Assembly (NCBI RefSeq): GCF_001280435.1
Contig: NZ_LBIP01000013.1
Location: 62,001-126,000 of the forward strand
Direction: 5' to 3'
DNA from: Mangrovimonas xylaniphaga
GTDB taxonomy: Bacteria; Bacteroidota; Bacteroidia; Flavobacteriales; Flavobacteriaceae
Length of the DNA: 64,000 nt
Each line of letters begins with the position of its first letter. Within the stretch, counting starts at the first letter, position 1. This document shows, piece by piece, positions 1 to 7,243 of the stretch. The notes beneath the pieces were generated by a model. It was not told the origin of the DNA, did not search any database, and worked only from the letters and a program-made list of their open reading frames with translations. The translations under genes were made by a program, and so were the position numbers.

Positions 1-33
1 TTTAGTATCTAATCCAATACTGTTAAATGTCAT
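1..33 (-). CDS. dps: Probable Dps-family DNA-binding ferritin, N-terminal fragment
   Basis: Only the first eleven codons lie in the window; they read MTFNSIGLDTK on the minus strand and the rest is beyond the left edge. Dps proteins of marine flavobacteria often begin with an IGLDTK-like stretch, and Dps commonly lies next to oxyR. Dps stores iron and protects DNA from peroxide in the cytoplasm. A perfect Bacteroidota -7 element (TAAATTTG) lies 25 bases upstream. The call rests on a very short match plus context, so it is tentative; the remainder of the gene would settle it. Confidence 0.5.
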   Translation of the reverse strand, partial: MTFNSIGLDTK

Positions 34-58
34 AACGTTTTGATTTTTAGGTTTAATA

Positions 59-66
59 CAAATTTA
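59..66 (-). promoter_or_regulatory. Probable -7 element of the leftward dps-like gene
   Basis: The minus strand reads TAAATTTG, a perfect match to the Bacteroidota -7 consensus TAnnTTTG. It lies 25 bases before the ATG at 33. It shares the 106-bp divergent region with oxyR, where an OxyR site could act on both genes, but I cannot identify such a site by eye. Confidence 0.55.
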
Positions 67-139
67 CGGCATAATTAACACATTGCTCCATAAGTTTTAT
101 TAATAGTTTTTATATTTTTATAGCTTAAATTAATAACCC

Positions 140-1084
140 ATGACCATAACCCAGCTTCACTATGTTTTAGCCATTGCGGAATACAAAAACTTTACCAAAG
201 CCGCAGAAAAATGCTTCGTAACACAACCTACTTTAAGTACCCAAATACAGAAATTGGAGGACGAATTGGATGTGCTCATTTTCGACAGAAGTAAAAAACC
301 AATAGAATTGACGGATGTAGGTCGGAAAATTGTTCAGCAGGCCCGAAATATTGTAAATGAATCAGACCGAATTCAAGATATTGTAGACCAACAAAAAGGC
401 TATGTTGGAGGTGAATTTAGGTTAGGAATCATCCCAACCGTTATGCCTACTTTATTACCTATGTTCCTAAAAACCTTTATCAAAAGGCATCCAAAAGTAA
501 AATTGATTATTGAGGAACTTACTACGGAAGAAATCATAACCCGTATTAGTGAAGGGCATTTGGATGCTGCCATTGCCGCAACCCCATTACAAAATGAGTC
601 AATAAAAGAACGTGTATTGTATTACGAGCCTTTCGTTGCCTACATTCCTGAAAGCCATCGACTTCATGCAAAATCGAAAATTGGCACAGATGACCTTGAA
701 ATTGATGACATGCTCCTTTTGGAAGATGGGCATTGCTTTAGGGATGGCGTCATCAACCTCTGTAAAGTATTTAAAAGCCACGTAGACGACAATTTTCAAT
801 TGGAAAGCGGTAGTATTGAAACCTTGGTAAAACTCTCAAATGAAGGCCTTGGAATGACTTTATTGCCATATCTGCATACTTTGGAATTAAATGATAAACT
901 CCAATCCAACCTACGTCATTTTGAAGAGCCCTCTCCTGCTCGCGAAGTCAGTATTATTTACCACAAAAGTGAGCTGAAAATGCAAATTATCGAGGCCCTT
1001 CAAACCGTGATTTCTGGCATTATTAGAGGCGCCATTGCCTTTCAGAATGTAAAAATTATCAGTCCGCTGCCGGCTTCAAAATAA
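140..1084 (+). CDS. oxyR: Hydrogen-peroxide-sensing LysR-type activator OxyR
   Basis: This is a cytoplasmic transcription factor that senses hydrogen peroxide through a disulfide and activates antioxidant genes. The N-terminal winged helix-turn-helix covers about residues 1-60 (TITQLHYVLAIAEYKNFTKA), followed by the LysR substrate-binding fold from about 90. The two redox cysteines fall at residues 199 and 208 in the motif GHCFRDGVINLC, the same positions and spacing as in Escherichia coli OxyR. Its 314 residues are about the usual length. It is divergent from a probable dps gene, a classic OxyR target, and convergent with the copper operon. The start follows the canonical N-terminus of the family. 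Confidence 0.93.
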   Translation: MTITQLHYVLAIAEYKNFTKAAEKCFVTQPTLSTQIQKLEDELDVLIFDRSKKPIELTDVGRKIVQQARNIVNESDRIQDIVDQQKGYVGGEFRLGIIPTVMPTLLPMFLKTFIKRHPKVKLIIEELTTEEIITRISEGHLDAAIAATPLQNESIKERVLYYEPFVAYIPESHRLHAKSKIGTDDLEIDDMLLLEDGHCFRDGVINLCKVFKSHVDDNFQLESGSIETLVKLSNEGLGMTLLPYLHTLELNDKLQSNLRHFEEPSPAREVSIIYHKSELKMQIIEALQTVISGIIRGAIAFQNVKIISPLPASK

Positions 1085-1104
1085 ACAGACAAACCTTTAT
1101 AAAT

Positions 1105-1143
1105 CATTATATCTCAACTATAGGCTATAGTTGAGATATAATG
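1105..1143. repeat. Perfect 19-bp inverted repeat between convergent genes
   Basis: Positions 1105-1123 and 1125-1143 are exact reverse complements separated by a single base. The right arm and part of the left arm overlap the last codons and TAG stop of the leftward gene at 1118. It lies 20 bases past the oxyR stop. Neither strand has a T-run directly after the stem, so it is not a textbook intrinsic terminator. It could still act as a bidirectional terminator or mRNA-end stabiliser. Confidence 0.85.
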
Positions 1144-2065
1144 AATACTGTTGTTGGGAATTCACATCTCCACCAAACAAATCTTGGGCAATCGGTAAGG
1201 TATATTTTAATCCCAGTATAAATTTATTCTTTGAAACTTCAGCTCCCAAAGAACCATAAATGATATGGCCATTGGTATCGGCCAATGTTTCTCCATACTG
1301 CTCTATGCTTTCGTAAACATCTCCAGACACTCCTAGAAAGGGCCTCAATGTGGTGGTTTTCAAATTCACATCATAAAACACATTTGCAGCACTGCTGAAC
1401 TGGTTTCCGAACTTATAGTCATTCTCGTTTTCAGTCTTCAGGTAATAAGCTAAACTAGCCCCTACTCCCAAGTTCTTCTTTTTATAACTATACAAAACGG
1501 TAGCAACCATATCCCAACTTCCAGTACCAACCTGAAACCCTGGGTTGACTCTATCGGTAAGTTGCTCTTCAAATTCTCCTGTTGGCAATTTCATTCCCAA
1601 ACCAAAATTCAAGCCATGTCCAGACAGTTCTCTATTAGCAAACACCAAGCTATCCCTTTTCTGCTTTTTATAAAAATTAAGCTGGTACCATCCCATTATA
1701 TTGATATCTCCCAAACCATGAATATGCTCTGTACGGTCATCAAAATGTCTGTACAAATCCTGAAATGGTACAATCGCACTTACATAAATATTTTTGGACA
1801 GTGGAACCCTTCCCCACAATTGATAGGTATGAAACGTTTCTTCACTTTTGGGTGAATTCGAAAAAATGCCATCCCTAGATTCAAAATCTTGATGGATATA
1901 GCGTACCCCAACAAAATTGGAAGTACTTAAATCTCCAAAACTGGAGCTCCCACTACTAGTGGTACAACCACATAAATCACAAGCTTGCGAAGCAGTTACA
2001 ACCCCCAAACACAGAAATAAAGCGGTATAAAACGTCTGTTTTTTAATATTCTGAAAAACGTTCAT
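1118..2065 (-). CDS. Predicted outer-membrane protein with N-terminal CDLCGC motif, copper locus
   Basis: The 315-residue protein has a signal peptide (about residues 1-28, ending in TASQA), then CDLCGC close to the mature N-terminus and a Ser/Gly-rich linker. The rest is rich in alternating aromatic beta-strands and ends in a C-terminal aromatic strand (YSLYLNYSL), which suggests an outer-membrane beta-barrel. I know this architecture only as an uncharacterised flavobacterial 'transporter-like' protein. The cysteine motif suggests metal binding. Its start overlaps the end of the dihaem peroxidase gene by 23 bases, so the two are almost certainly translated from one mRNA. A role in copper transfer across the outer membrane is inferred from neighbours only. 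Confidence 0.7.
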   Translation of the reverse strand: MNVFQNIKKQTFYTALFLCLGVVTASQACDLCGCTTSSGSSSFGDLSTSNFVGVRYIHQDFESRDGIFSNSPKSEETFHTYQLWGRVPLSKNIYVSAIVPFQDLYRHFDDRTEHIHGLGDINIMGWYQLNFYKKQKRDSLVFANRELSGHGLNFGLGMKLPTGEFEEQLTDRVNPGFQVGTGSWDMVATVLYSYKKKNLGVGASLAYYLKTENENDYKFGNQFSSAANVFYDVNLKTTTLRPFLGVSGDVYESIEQYGETLADTNGHIIYGSLGAEVSKNKFILGLKYTLPIAQDLFGGDVNSQQQYSLYLNYSL

Positions 2066-3089
2066 CAGTCAAAAATTCATTATCGGTTAAAGTTTTCAAA
2101 AAGGCAATAAGACTTTCCTTTTCATAAGCATCCAAAGAGATACCATAGGTTTGATCCTCTCTTAATAATATTGGATCTACATTGCCATTTTCTACCATCC
2201 CATGGTCATAAAAATCCAACACAGCCTCTAGGGTTTGGAACCTCCCATCATGCATATAAGGATAGGATTTTTCTACATTTCGTAAACTCGGCACCCTAAA
2301 CTTGTAAAGGTCATTTGGGTCTTCGAAAATGTCAAAACGTCCTTTATCATCCAATTGCGGATTGATGGGCAAACCATTGTCTCGATAGGTTTGATCTGTA
2401 AACAAATCGGTGGCATGGCAAGAAGCACATTTGTTTTCAAAAGTTTGCAAGCCATCCAATTCCATAGCAGATAAGGTAACGTCATCTTCATTGCGAACAT
2501 ATTTATCATATTTTGAATTGGAAGACACCATCATCACCATAAACTGTGATAATGCCTTGAGCATATTGGCAGCGTTCACGGCACCATCTTCAAAGGCCCT
2601 TTCAAACTGCTGTTGGTAATTAGGGTCGGACTTTAGCTTTTCAACCACATTGCCAATGGTTTCCCCCATTTCCAAATGACTCGTAATAGGAATAATGGGC
2701 TGCATATCAAGATGCGTAGCCGCTCCGTCCCACATAAATTCATTTAGAAAGGCCAAATTTTGAATTGGAAGAGAATTACGCAGGCCAATGGCACCATCAA
2801 CACCATGACTCAAATTATGCCCATGGTGGGTAAAGGCAAAGGCCTGTTCATGGCAAAAAGCACATGGAATGGCATCATTCACCGAAAGCTTTCCTTCGTA
2901 AAACAAGGATTTCCCAAGCTCAAAACCTGCTTCGGTAAGTGGATTGTTATCCAAATTATAAGTCAATTCAGGGAAATTGGATGGCGCTTCCAAAGCTAAG
3001 GGTACTGGTACATAACCAACTTCCTGATCTTTGGAACAAGACAACACAAACACCTGAAGAAACATTATTACAATGATCTTTTTCATCAC
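2043..3089 (-). CDS. MbnH-like dihaem cytochrome c peroxidase (MauG family)
   Basis: The protein has 348 residues with a lipoprotein-type signal peptide (FLQVFVLSC, Cys at about residue 18) and two c-type haem motifs, CAFCH at about residue 77 and CASCH at about 223. This is the pattern of the CcpA/MauG family. MauG-like members use a bis-Fe(IV) state to oxidise residues of a partner protein. The gene immediately follows an MbnP-family gene. In methanotrophs the dihaem enzyme MbnH converts a tryptophan of MbnP to kynurenine, creating a copper site. I infer the same pairing here. A simple periplasmic peroxidase is the alternative. The gene overlaps the next one by 23 bases. Confidence 0.8.
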   Translation of the reverse strand: MMKKIIVIMFLQVFVLSCSKDQEVGYVPVPLALEAPSNFPELTYNLDNNPLTEAGFELGKSLFYEGKLSVNDAIPCAFCHEQAFAFTHHGHNLSHGVDGAIGLRNSLPIQNLAFLNEFMWDGAATHLDMQPIIPITSHLEMGETIGNVVEKLKSDPNYQQQFERAFEDGAVNAANMLKALSQFMVMMVSSNSKYDKYVRNEDDVTLSAMELDGLQTFENKCASCHATDLFTDQTYRDNGLPINPQLDDKGRFDIFEDPNDLYKFRVPSLRNVEKSYPYMHDGRFQTLEAVLDFYDHGMVENGNVDPILLREDQTYGISLDAYEKESLIAFLKTLTDNEFLTDERFSEY

Positions 3090-3162
3090 AACGTCATATT
3101 AAATGATAGTGCACAGGCTGGAACATCCTTTAGAATGCTCCAGACAAACACTAGCTTATTAA

Positions 3163-3963
3163 TTAGTTATTATGAACATGATGTACTTCGAACATGCCAG
3201 GAAGATTGTTTGCAATTACAGGCGTTGTTTCAGAACTGGTATGCACCTGACCGTAACCATCGGCAAAATTCACAGAGGTTTCTCCATCAAAAACCTTGGC
3301 AAAATCCGCCTTGATATGTACTTCAGGGGAAGCTGTTTCTCTTACTCTTACGGTGTTTGGAAATGACAAGGTTACTTCTCTATAGTTGTCCAATGAAGTC
3401 CCCACACTTCCCATATGAATGTTCAAAGGTTCATCCACAAGCTCTCCTGTTGAAAAGGTGCCGTCAAAACGTGTAAATTTATACCCGGTTGCCCAAGACC
3501 ACATCATTCCTGCCGCTTCGGCTTCTACAAGAAAATCGCCTTGTCCTTCAGCTCCCATCGCAAAACGCTCCTGATCAATCCCAATACCAAAGGTAATTTC
3601 AGTATAGTCGGCTGCATCAACATTGTCCAAGGTCACAAAAATCTCACCGGCATTGTTACCGTTGCTCTCATCAATAATAAAAGCGTTGTTTTCCAAAGGG
3701 TAGGTAAATGTATTTCCTTCGGCATCCTTTACGCGAATGTTGCTTATGATATATTTAAGGGTTTCCAATTGATAGGATTCTCCGTTGGACTTATTATAGG
3801 TCACGCCAAAAATAAAATCTTGGTCACCTACGCCATTGTCGAATTTTAAAGCTAGAGTTCCTGTTTGACCTGTTAAGTCTGTTGTATTATTGTCATCATC
3901 AGATGAACATGATATAATTGAGGTGCATAGCAATACTGCAAATGCAAATTTGATAATCTTCAT
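3163..3963 (-). CDS. MbnP-family copper-binding lipoprotein
   Basis: This 266-residue lipoprotein (lipobox ending SIISC, then SSDDDNN) has the MbnP-type core: a first strand LALKFDNGVG, the segment YQLETLKYIISNIRV, the aromatic motif MMWSWATGYKFTRFDG near the middle, and a His-rich C-terminus (MFEVHHVHNN). The tryptophans of WSW are candidates for oxidation by the dihaem enzyme encoded next. The histidines fit copper binding. It lies 73 bases upstream of the MbnH-like gene and downstream of the CNGKC gene, all leftward. Its location is probably the periplasmic face of a membrane. Which tryptophan, if any, is modified cannot be read from sequence alone. Confidence 0.8.
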   Translation of the reverse strand: MKIIKFAFAVLLCTSIISCSSDDDNNTTDLTGQTGTLALKFDNGVGDQDFIFGVTYNKSNGESYQLETLKYIISNIRVKDAEGNTFTYPLENNAFIIDESNGNNAGEIFVTLDNVDAADYTEITFGIGIDQERFAMGAEGQGDFLVEAEAAGMMWSWATGYKFTRFDGTFSTGELVDEPLNIHMGSVGTSLDNYREVTLSFPNTVRVRETASPEVHIKADFAKVFDGETSVNFADGYGQVHTSSETTPVIANNLPGMFEVHHVHNN

Positions 3964-4036
3964 TTGTAAAATTTAATATTGGGGTGCTTTTCATGGCAAG
4001 CACCATAAGCCTTGTAAAAAAATTGAATATTAAATT

Positions 4037-4390
4037 TTAGGCCATTGGAGGCTTGTAGATGGAGTGCTCAACTAGATGGGCATACTGCTTGTTGTAGTAG
4101 AATCTGGGTTTCTTCTGAAAGCTAAAATTGTTGCTTTTAAAGATTACTTCAGACTGTTGAACCAAAAACACCGGAAAAAAAGCTTCTGCCAAAAATGTAG
4201 CTTCGGTACTATCTTCTGAAGACGTTGAAGTAAGCTGCAATTGTTTTGCTAAATGACATTTACCATTACATTGCAACTGCGGTTTGTCCTTATTGACACA
4301 ATAAGTTTCAATAATGTAGTCGATATTCAACTCATAATAGCCTATCTGGCCCAAGTAGAACATGGGGCGCAAGGAAAAAGCAAAAAGCAA
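4037..4390 (-). CDS. Small membrane-anchored CNGKC-motif protein, first gene of copper operon
   Basis: This is a conserved flavobacterial protein of unknown function with a hydrophobic N-terminus, then NIDYIIETYCVNKDK and QCNGKCHLAKQL, a Cys/His set suited to metal binding. The open frame has no ATG where the family usually begins. The coordinates use a TTG at 4390, but the frame stays open upstream and reads LKKIFLLILLFAFSLRP, a much better start of a membrane segment. A non-ATG start at 4412-4417 (CTG or ATT) is therefore likely. A perfect -7 element lies at 4429-4436, which would give a very short leader. Similar proteins occur near metal and haem uptake genes. Its function is not known. 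Confidence 0.7.
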   Translation of the reverse strand: MLFAFSLRPMFYLGQIGYYELNIDYIIETYCVNKDKPQLQCNGKCHLAKQLQLTSTSSEDSTEATFLAEAFFPVFLVQQSEVIFKSNNFSFQKKPRFYYNKQYAHLVEHSIYKPPMA

Positions 4391-4428
4391 TATGAGAAGA
4401 AATATCTTTTTCAGAATGAAATTTTCGG

Positions 4429-4436
4429 CAAAGATA
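4429..4436 (-). promoter_or_regulatory. -7 element of the copper operon
   Basis: The minus strand reads TATCTTTG, an exact TAnnTTTG match. Transcription would begin a few bases downstream, so the first gene must start close by, which supports the non-ATG start discussed for that gene. Confidence 0.6.
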
Positions 4437-4472
4437 ACTCGCTAATCCTTATTATTCTAAAAAAGAGTCATA

Positions 4473-4500
4473 AAAAAGGCCACCAATTGGTCGCCTTTTT
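4473..4500. terminator. Intrinsic terminator, bidirectional
   Basis: An AAAAAGGC...GCCTTTTT stem with inner ACCAA/TTGGT pairing, one mismatch and T-runs on both strands. It lies directly downstream of the small leftward gene ending at 4503 and separates it from the copper operon promoter. Confidence 0.85.
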
Positions 4501-4502
4501 CT

Positions 4503-4700
4503 TTATGCTTTTAAATAAATTAAACATTGATTTAGTTCTGGGTTTTGCTGTACAAGTGAATCGATAAAGATTCTAAGTTCGTCAATTTCATATGGTAATA
4601 ATCTATTGACTGCCTTTTGTACCTCTTTGCAAAACAACGTAGCATCAAAACTCACTTTTTTAAGGATTGTTTTGGTGTACTCAAACATTGCTCTTGCCAT
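4503..4700 (-). CDS. Conserved flavobacterial 65-residue protein, function unknown
   Basis: The protein begins MARAMFEYTKTILKKVSFD and contains one cysteine-bearing helix (LFCKEVQKAVNRLL). It has no signal peptide or membrane segment, so it is probably cytoplasmic and helical. Near-identical short proteins occur widely in Flavobacteriaceae, to my recollection without an assigned function. It is a monocistronic unit ended by a strong hairpin just after the stop. The compact conserved N-terminus and the terminator support a real gene. Confidence 0.75.
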   Translation of the reverse strand: MARAMFEYTKTILKKVSFDATLFCKEVQKAVNRLLPYEIDELRIFIDSLVQQNPELNQCLIYLKA

Positions 4701-4867
4701 GCGTTTGTTAGGTTTTTAGGTTTAAAGTAGATTTATGTATAGGCTCTTTTGTTAGATTTTCCATGTTTTAAATGTAGTAAAAAAACCTTTATGTCTGACC
4801 AAAATCTTCAAATTTTAACACGAAAAAACAAACATTAATACAGCTTTAAGAAACTATTATTAAAGCC

Positions 4868-5668
4868 TTAAAAACGGTTGTCCCCATCCAATAAATCGCC
4901 CAAACCGCCAAGAATACTGCCTTCTCCTTTACTTCGTCCTCCTGCCTGAGGCGCATTGGCCAATACCCTTCCCGCAAGTCGGCTGAATGGTAAAGATTGA
5001 ATGTAAACCGTTCCTGGTCCCTGTAATCTGGCAAAGAACAATCCTTCTCCTCCAAAGATGGAGTTTCTTATACCTCCAACAAATTCAACGTCATAATCTA
5101 CCTCCTTGGTAAACCCAACAATACACCCTGTGTCAACCTTAAGAACCTCTCCTGGTTGTAGAACTTTTTTGGCCAAAGTTCCTCCGGCGTGAACAAATAC
5201 CATTCCGTCTCCTTCCAACTTCTGCATGATAAATCCTTCACCACCAAAAAGCCCTCTCCCCAAGCGTTTACTAAATTCTATACCAACACTCACTCCTTTA
5301 GCCGCACAAAGAAAAGCATCCTTTTGGCAAATAAACTTCCCTCCAAATTCGGTTAAATCCAAAGGCACAATTTTTCCAGGATAAGGCGATGCAAAAGATA
5401 CATTTCGCTTTCCGGGTAGGGTATTATAAAACGCTGTCATAAACAGGCTCTCACCTGTTAAAATACGCTTACCAGCTCCCAAAATGGAGTCTAAAAAACC
5501 ACCGCTCTTTGTAGAGCCATCTCCAAAAATAGTTTCCATCTTCACACCATCATCCATCATCATAAAACTACCGGCTTCGGCTACAACCCCTTCATTGGGA
5601 TCGAGTTCAATTTCTACAAATTGCATTTCTTCTCCATAAATTCTATAGTCGATTTCGTGTGCTGTCAT
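4868..5668 (-). CDS. TIGR00266 / AIM24-family protein
   Basis: This 266-residue protein belongs to the AIM24/TIGR00266 family, a three-sided beta-prism fold named after a yeast mitochondrial protein; the bacterial function is not established. Recognisable segments are [34 protein letters not shown], and a glycine-rich C-terminal block ending [16 protein letters not shown]. Two stretches of the form [19 protein letters not shown] and [15 protein letters not shown] are internal repeats of the prism. There is no signal peptide. It is followed in the same direction by nothing within its transcript, and the DUF4442 gene lies 50 bases upstream, so the two may be co-transcribed. Confidence 0.88.
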   Translation of the reverse strand: MTAHEIDYRIYGEEMQFVEIELDPNEGVVAEAGSFMMMDDGVKMETIFGDGSTKSGGFLDSILGAGKRILTGESLFMTAFYNTLPGKRNVSFASPYPGKIVPLDLTEFGGKFICQKDAFLCAAKGVSVGIEFSKRLGRGLFGGEGFIMQKLEGDGMVFVHAGGTLAKKVLQPGEVLKVDTGCIVGFTKEVDYDVEFVGGIRNSIFGGEGLFFARLQGPGTVYIQSLPFSRLAGRVLANAPQAGGRSKGEGSILGGLGDLLDGDNRF

Positions 5669-5718
5669 CTTTTCCTTTTTTAATTAAACATCTATAAGTT
5701 GTTCATTTTTACACTTTG

Positions 5719-6180
5719 TTACAGCCGCTCCTTTAATTTAATGGTCCATTCAAAACTAAATGAAGACACCTCTTCCCCTTCACTATTCACGCCTTTGGCA
5801 TGCATTACAAAACTTTGCCCCTCCTTAGTAGCAATTGCCTTTTCTATAGCTTCATCCAATTTAAGACCATCCACACATTGGAACATAATTTTGCCCACAG
5901 CCTTTTTTGAAAAAGTAGAACTGTTGGAAGCTACCAACATAGAAATTGACTTTCCTGATTCCCTAATTTTAGAAAGTACCAAAGCCCCTGTGGTTAATTC
6001 GGCCGCCATTCCCTGAACAGCCCAAAACATGGATCGAAATGGGTTTTGGTTGATCCAACGATGCCTCACCCTAACCTCGCAACGTTCATCATCGATATAG
6101 GTAGCACGGACGCCCGTAAAGTAGGCTGCCGGTAATTTGTACATTAAGAAAAGGTTGATTTTTGCTGGAGTAAGCTTCAT
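5719..6180 (-). CDS. DUF4442 (hot-dog fold, thioesterase-like) protein
   Basis: The start is placed at the ATG at 6180 (MKLTPAKINLFLMYKLPAAY), giving 153 residues, the usual size of the family. The open frame continues upstream, but that part is low-complexity and unlike the family. DUF4442 proteins adopt a hot-dog fold related to PaaI-type acyl-CoA thioesterases. The conserved segment NQNPFRSMFWAVQGMAAELT would form the central helix. Substrate unknown. The 3' end lies 50 bases before the AIM24-like gene, same strand, so co-transcription is possible. Confidence 0.8.
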   Translation of the reverse strand: MKLTPAKINLFLMYKLPAAYFTGVRATYIDDERCEVRVRHRWINQNPFRSMFWAVQGMAAELTTGALVLSKIRESGKSISMLVASNSSTFSKKAVGKIMFQCVDGLKLDEAIEKAIATKEGQSFVMHAKGVNSEGEEVSSFSFEWTIKLKERL

Positions 6181-6288
6181 AATAACGATTAAAATTTCAC
6201 TAAAAGTATTGAAAATTAAGGAATTGATTATTGTTAATATTTTGTTAATTTTAAGTACTTTGTATTGCATAATACCTTCTTTTGGATA

Positions 6289-6296
6289 TATATTTG
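6289..6296 (+). promoter_or_regulatory. Promoter of the DUF4870 gene
   Basis: TATATTTG matches the Bacteroidota -7 consensus exactly, with a TTG at 6265-6267 spaced 21 bases upstream, in the expected range for the -33 element. The DUF4870 start codon is 29 bases downstream. Confidence 0.7.
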
Positions 6297-6325
6297 CATA
6301 AGAAACTATTATATGTTTTAAAACC

Positions 6326-6772
6326 ATGCTAGACAATCACCAAAAAAATATCGCCACATTTATTCATTTATCCACCTTTTCAAGGTTTGTAATTCCCATG
6401 GGAAATTTTATCGGGCCTATTGTTTTGTGGATTGCGAACAAGGATAAATCGGAGTTTGTAGACCAACACGGCAAACAGGCCATCAATTTTCAAATTAGCA
6501 TTTTATTATATGCCTTGATTATTGGAACCCTTACCGTTCCCTTTTTCGTTTTTAAATTGCTTCATGGCATAGACTTTATAGATTTTCACGGGTTGCACGA
6601 TTTCCATATCAATATTGGCAAACCTTCACCACTTTTATATATAGGTGGTGGATTGGGAGTTTTGGCCTTTATAGGATTTATCCTGGAATTGGTTTTCATC
6701 ATAAAAGCCAGTCTTAAGGCTAGAGATGGCGAACCGTTCCACTACCCTTTTACAATAAATTTCATCAAATAA
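6326..6772 (+). CDS. DUF4870 membrane protein
   Basis: A 148-residue integral membrane protein with hydrophobic segments at about 20-40, 55-80 and 105-135. The motif WIANKDKSEFVDQHGKQAINFQ is the signature of the DUF4870 family, often annotated as tic20-like. The biochemical role is unknown. It precedes the PadR-PspC-GIN block on the same strand by 126 bases, and DUF4870 genes frequently accompany such blocks, hinting at a shared envelope role. Confidence 0.88.
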   Translation: MLDNHQKNIATFIHLSTFSRFVIPMGNFIGPIVLWIANKDKSEFVDQHGKQAINFQISILLYALIIGTLTVPFFVFKLLHGIDFIDFHGLHDFHINIGKPSPLLYIGGGLGVLAFIGFILELVFIIKASLKARDGEPFHYPFTINFIK

Positions 6773-6898
6773 TCAATCAAAAAATGAACAGTTTAACTTT
6801 TAATTGCCCAGGACCATGACACGAACAGTATCAGGAAGTTTCCACCAAAAAATTAACCCAATGGACCTGTTGGCTCCATTGAAAAACAGCATTGACAC

Positions 6899-7243
6899 AT
6901 GAAAATAGAAAACACAAAAGCACAGATGCGCAAAGGTGTCCTTGAATACTGCATACTCTCCATTCTAAAAGATGACGATGCTTATGTTGCAGAAATTTTG
7001 GATACACTAAAAGACGCAAAAATGCTTGTGGTAGAAGGCACCATATACCCCCTACTAACAAGATTAAAGAATGCCGGGCTTCTCAATTACCGTTGGGAAG
7101 AATCCACCTCTGGACCTCCAAGAAAATATTACGGACTTACCGAAACCGGAAAGCTGTTTTTAAAAGAACTAAATACCACTTGGAGTGAATTGCAACACGC
7201 CGTAAACCTAGTAACAAGCCAAAAAAACAAACAAAATGAATAA
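6899..7243 (+). CDS. PadR-family transcriptional regulator
   Basis: A 114-residue winged-helix protein with the PadR signature: KGVLEYCILSILKDDDAYVAEI, EGTIYPLLTRLKNAGLL and the wing segment GPPRKYYGLTETG. PadR repressors respond to ligands or membrane stress. The stop overlaps the next start by 8 bases, so it is translationally coupled to the PspC-domain gene. This PadR-PspC coupling is common in Bacteroidota and suggests that it autoregulates the envelope-stress operon. Confidence 0.93.
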   Translation: MKIENTKAQMRKGVLEYCILSILKDDDAYVAEILDTLKDAKMLVVEGTIYPLLTRLKNAGLLNYRWEESTSGPPRKYYGLTETGKLFLKELNTTWSELQHAVNLVTSQKNKQNE

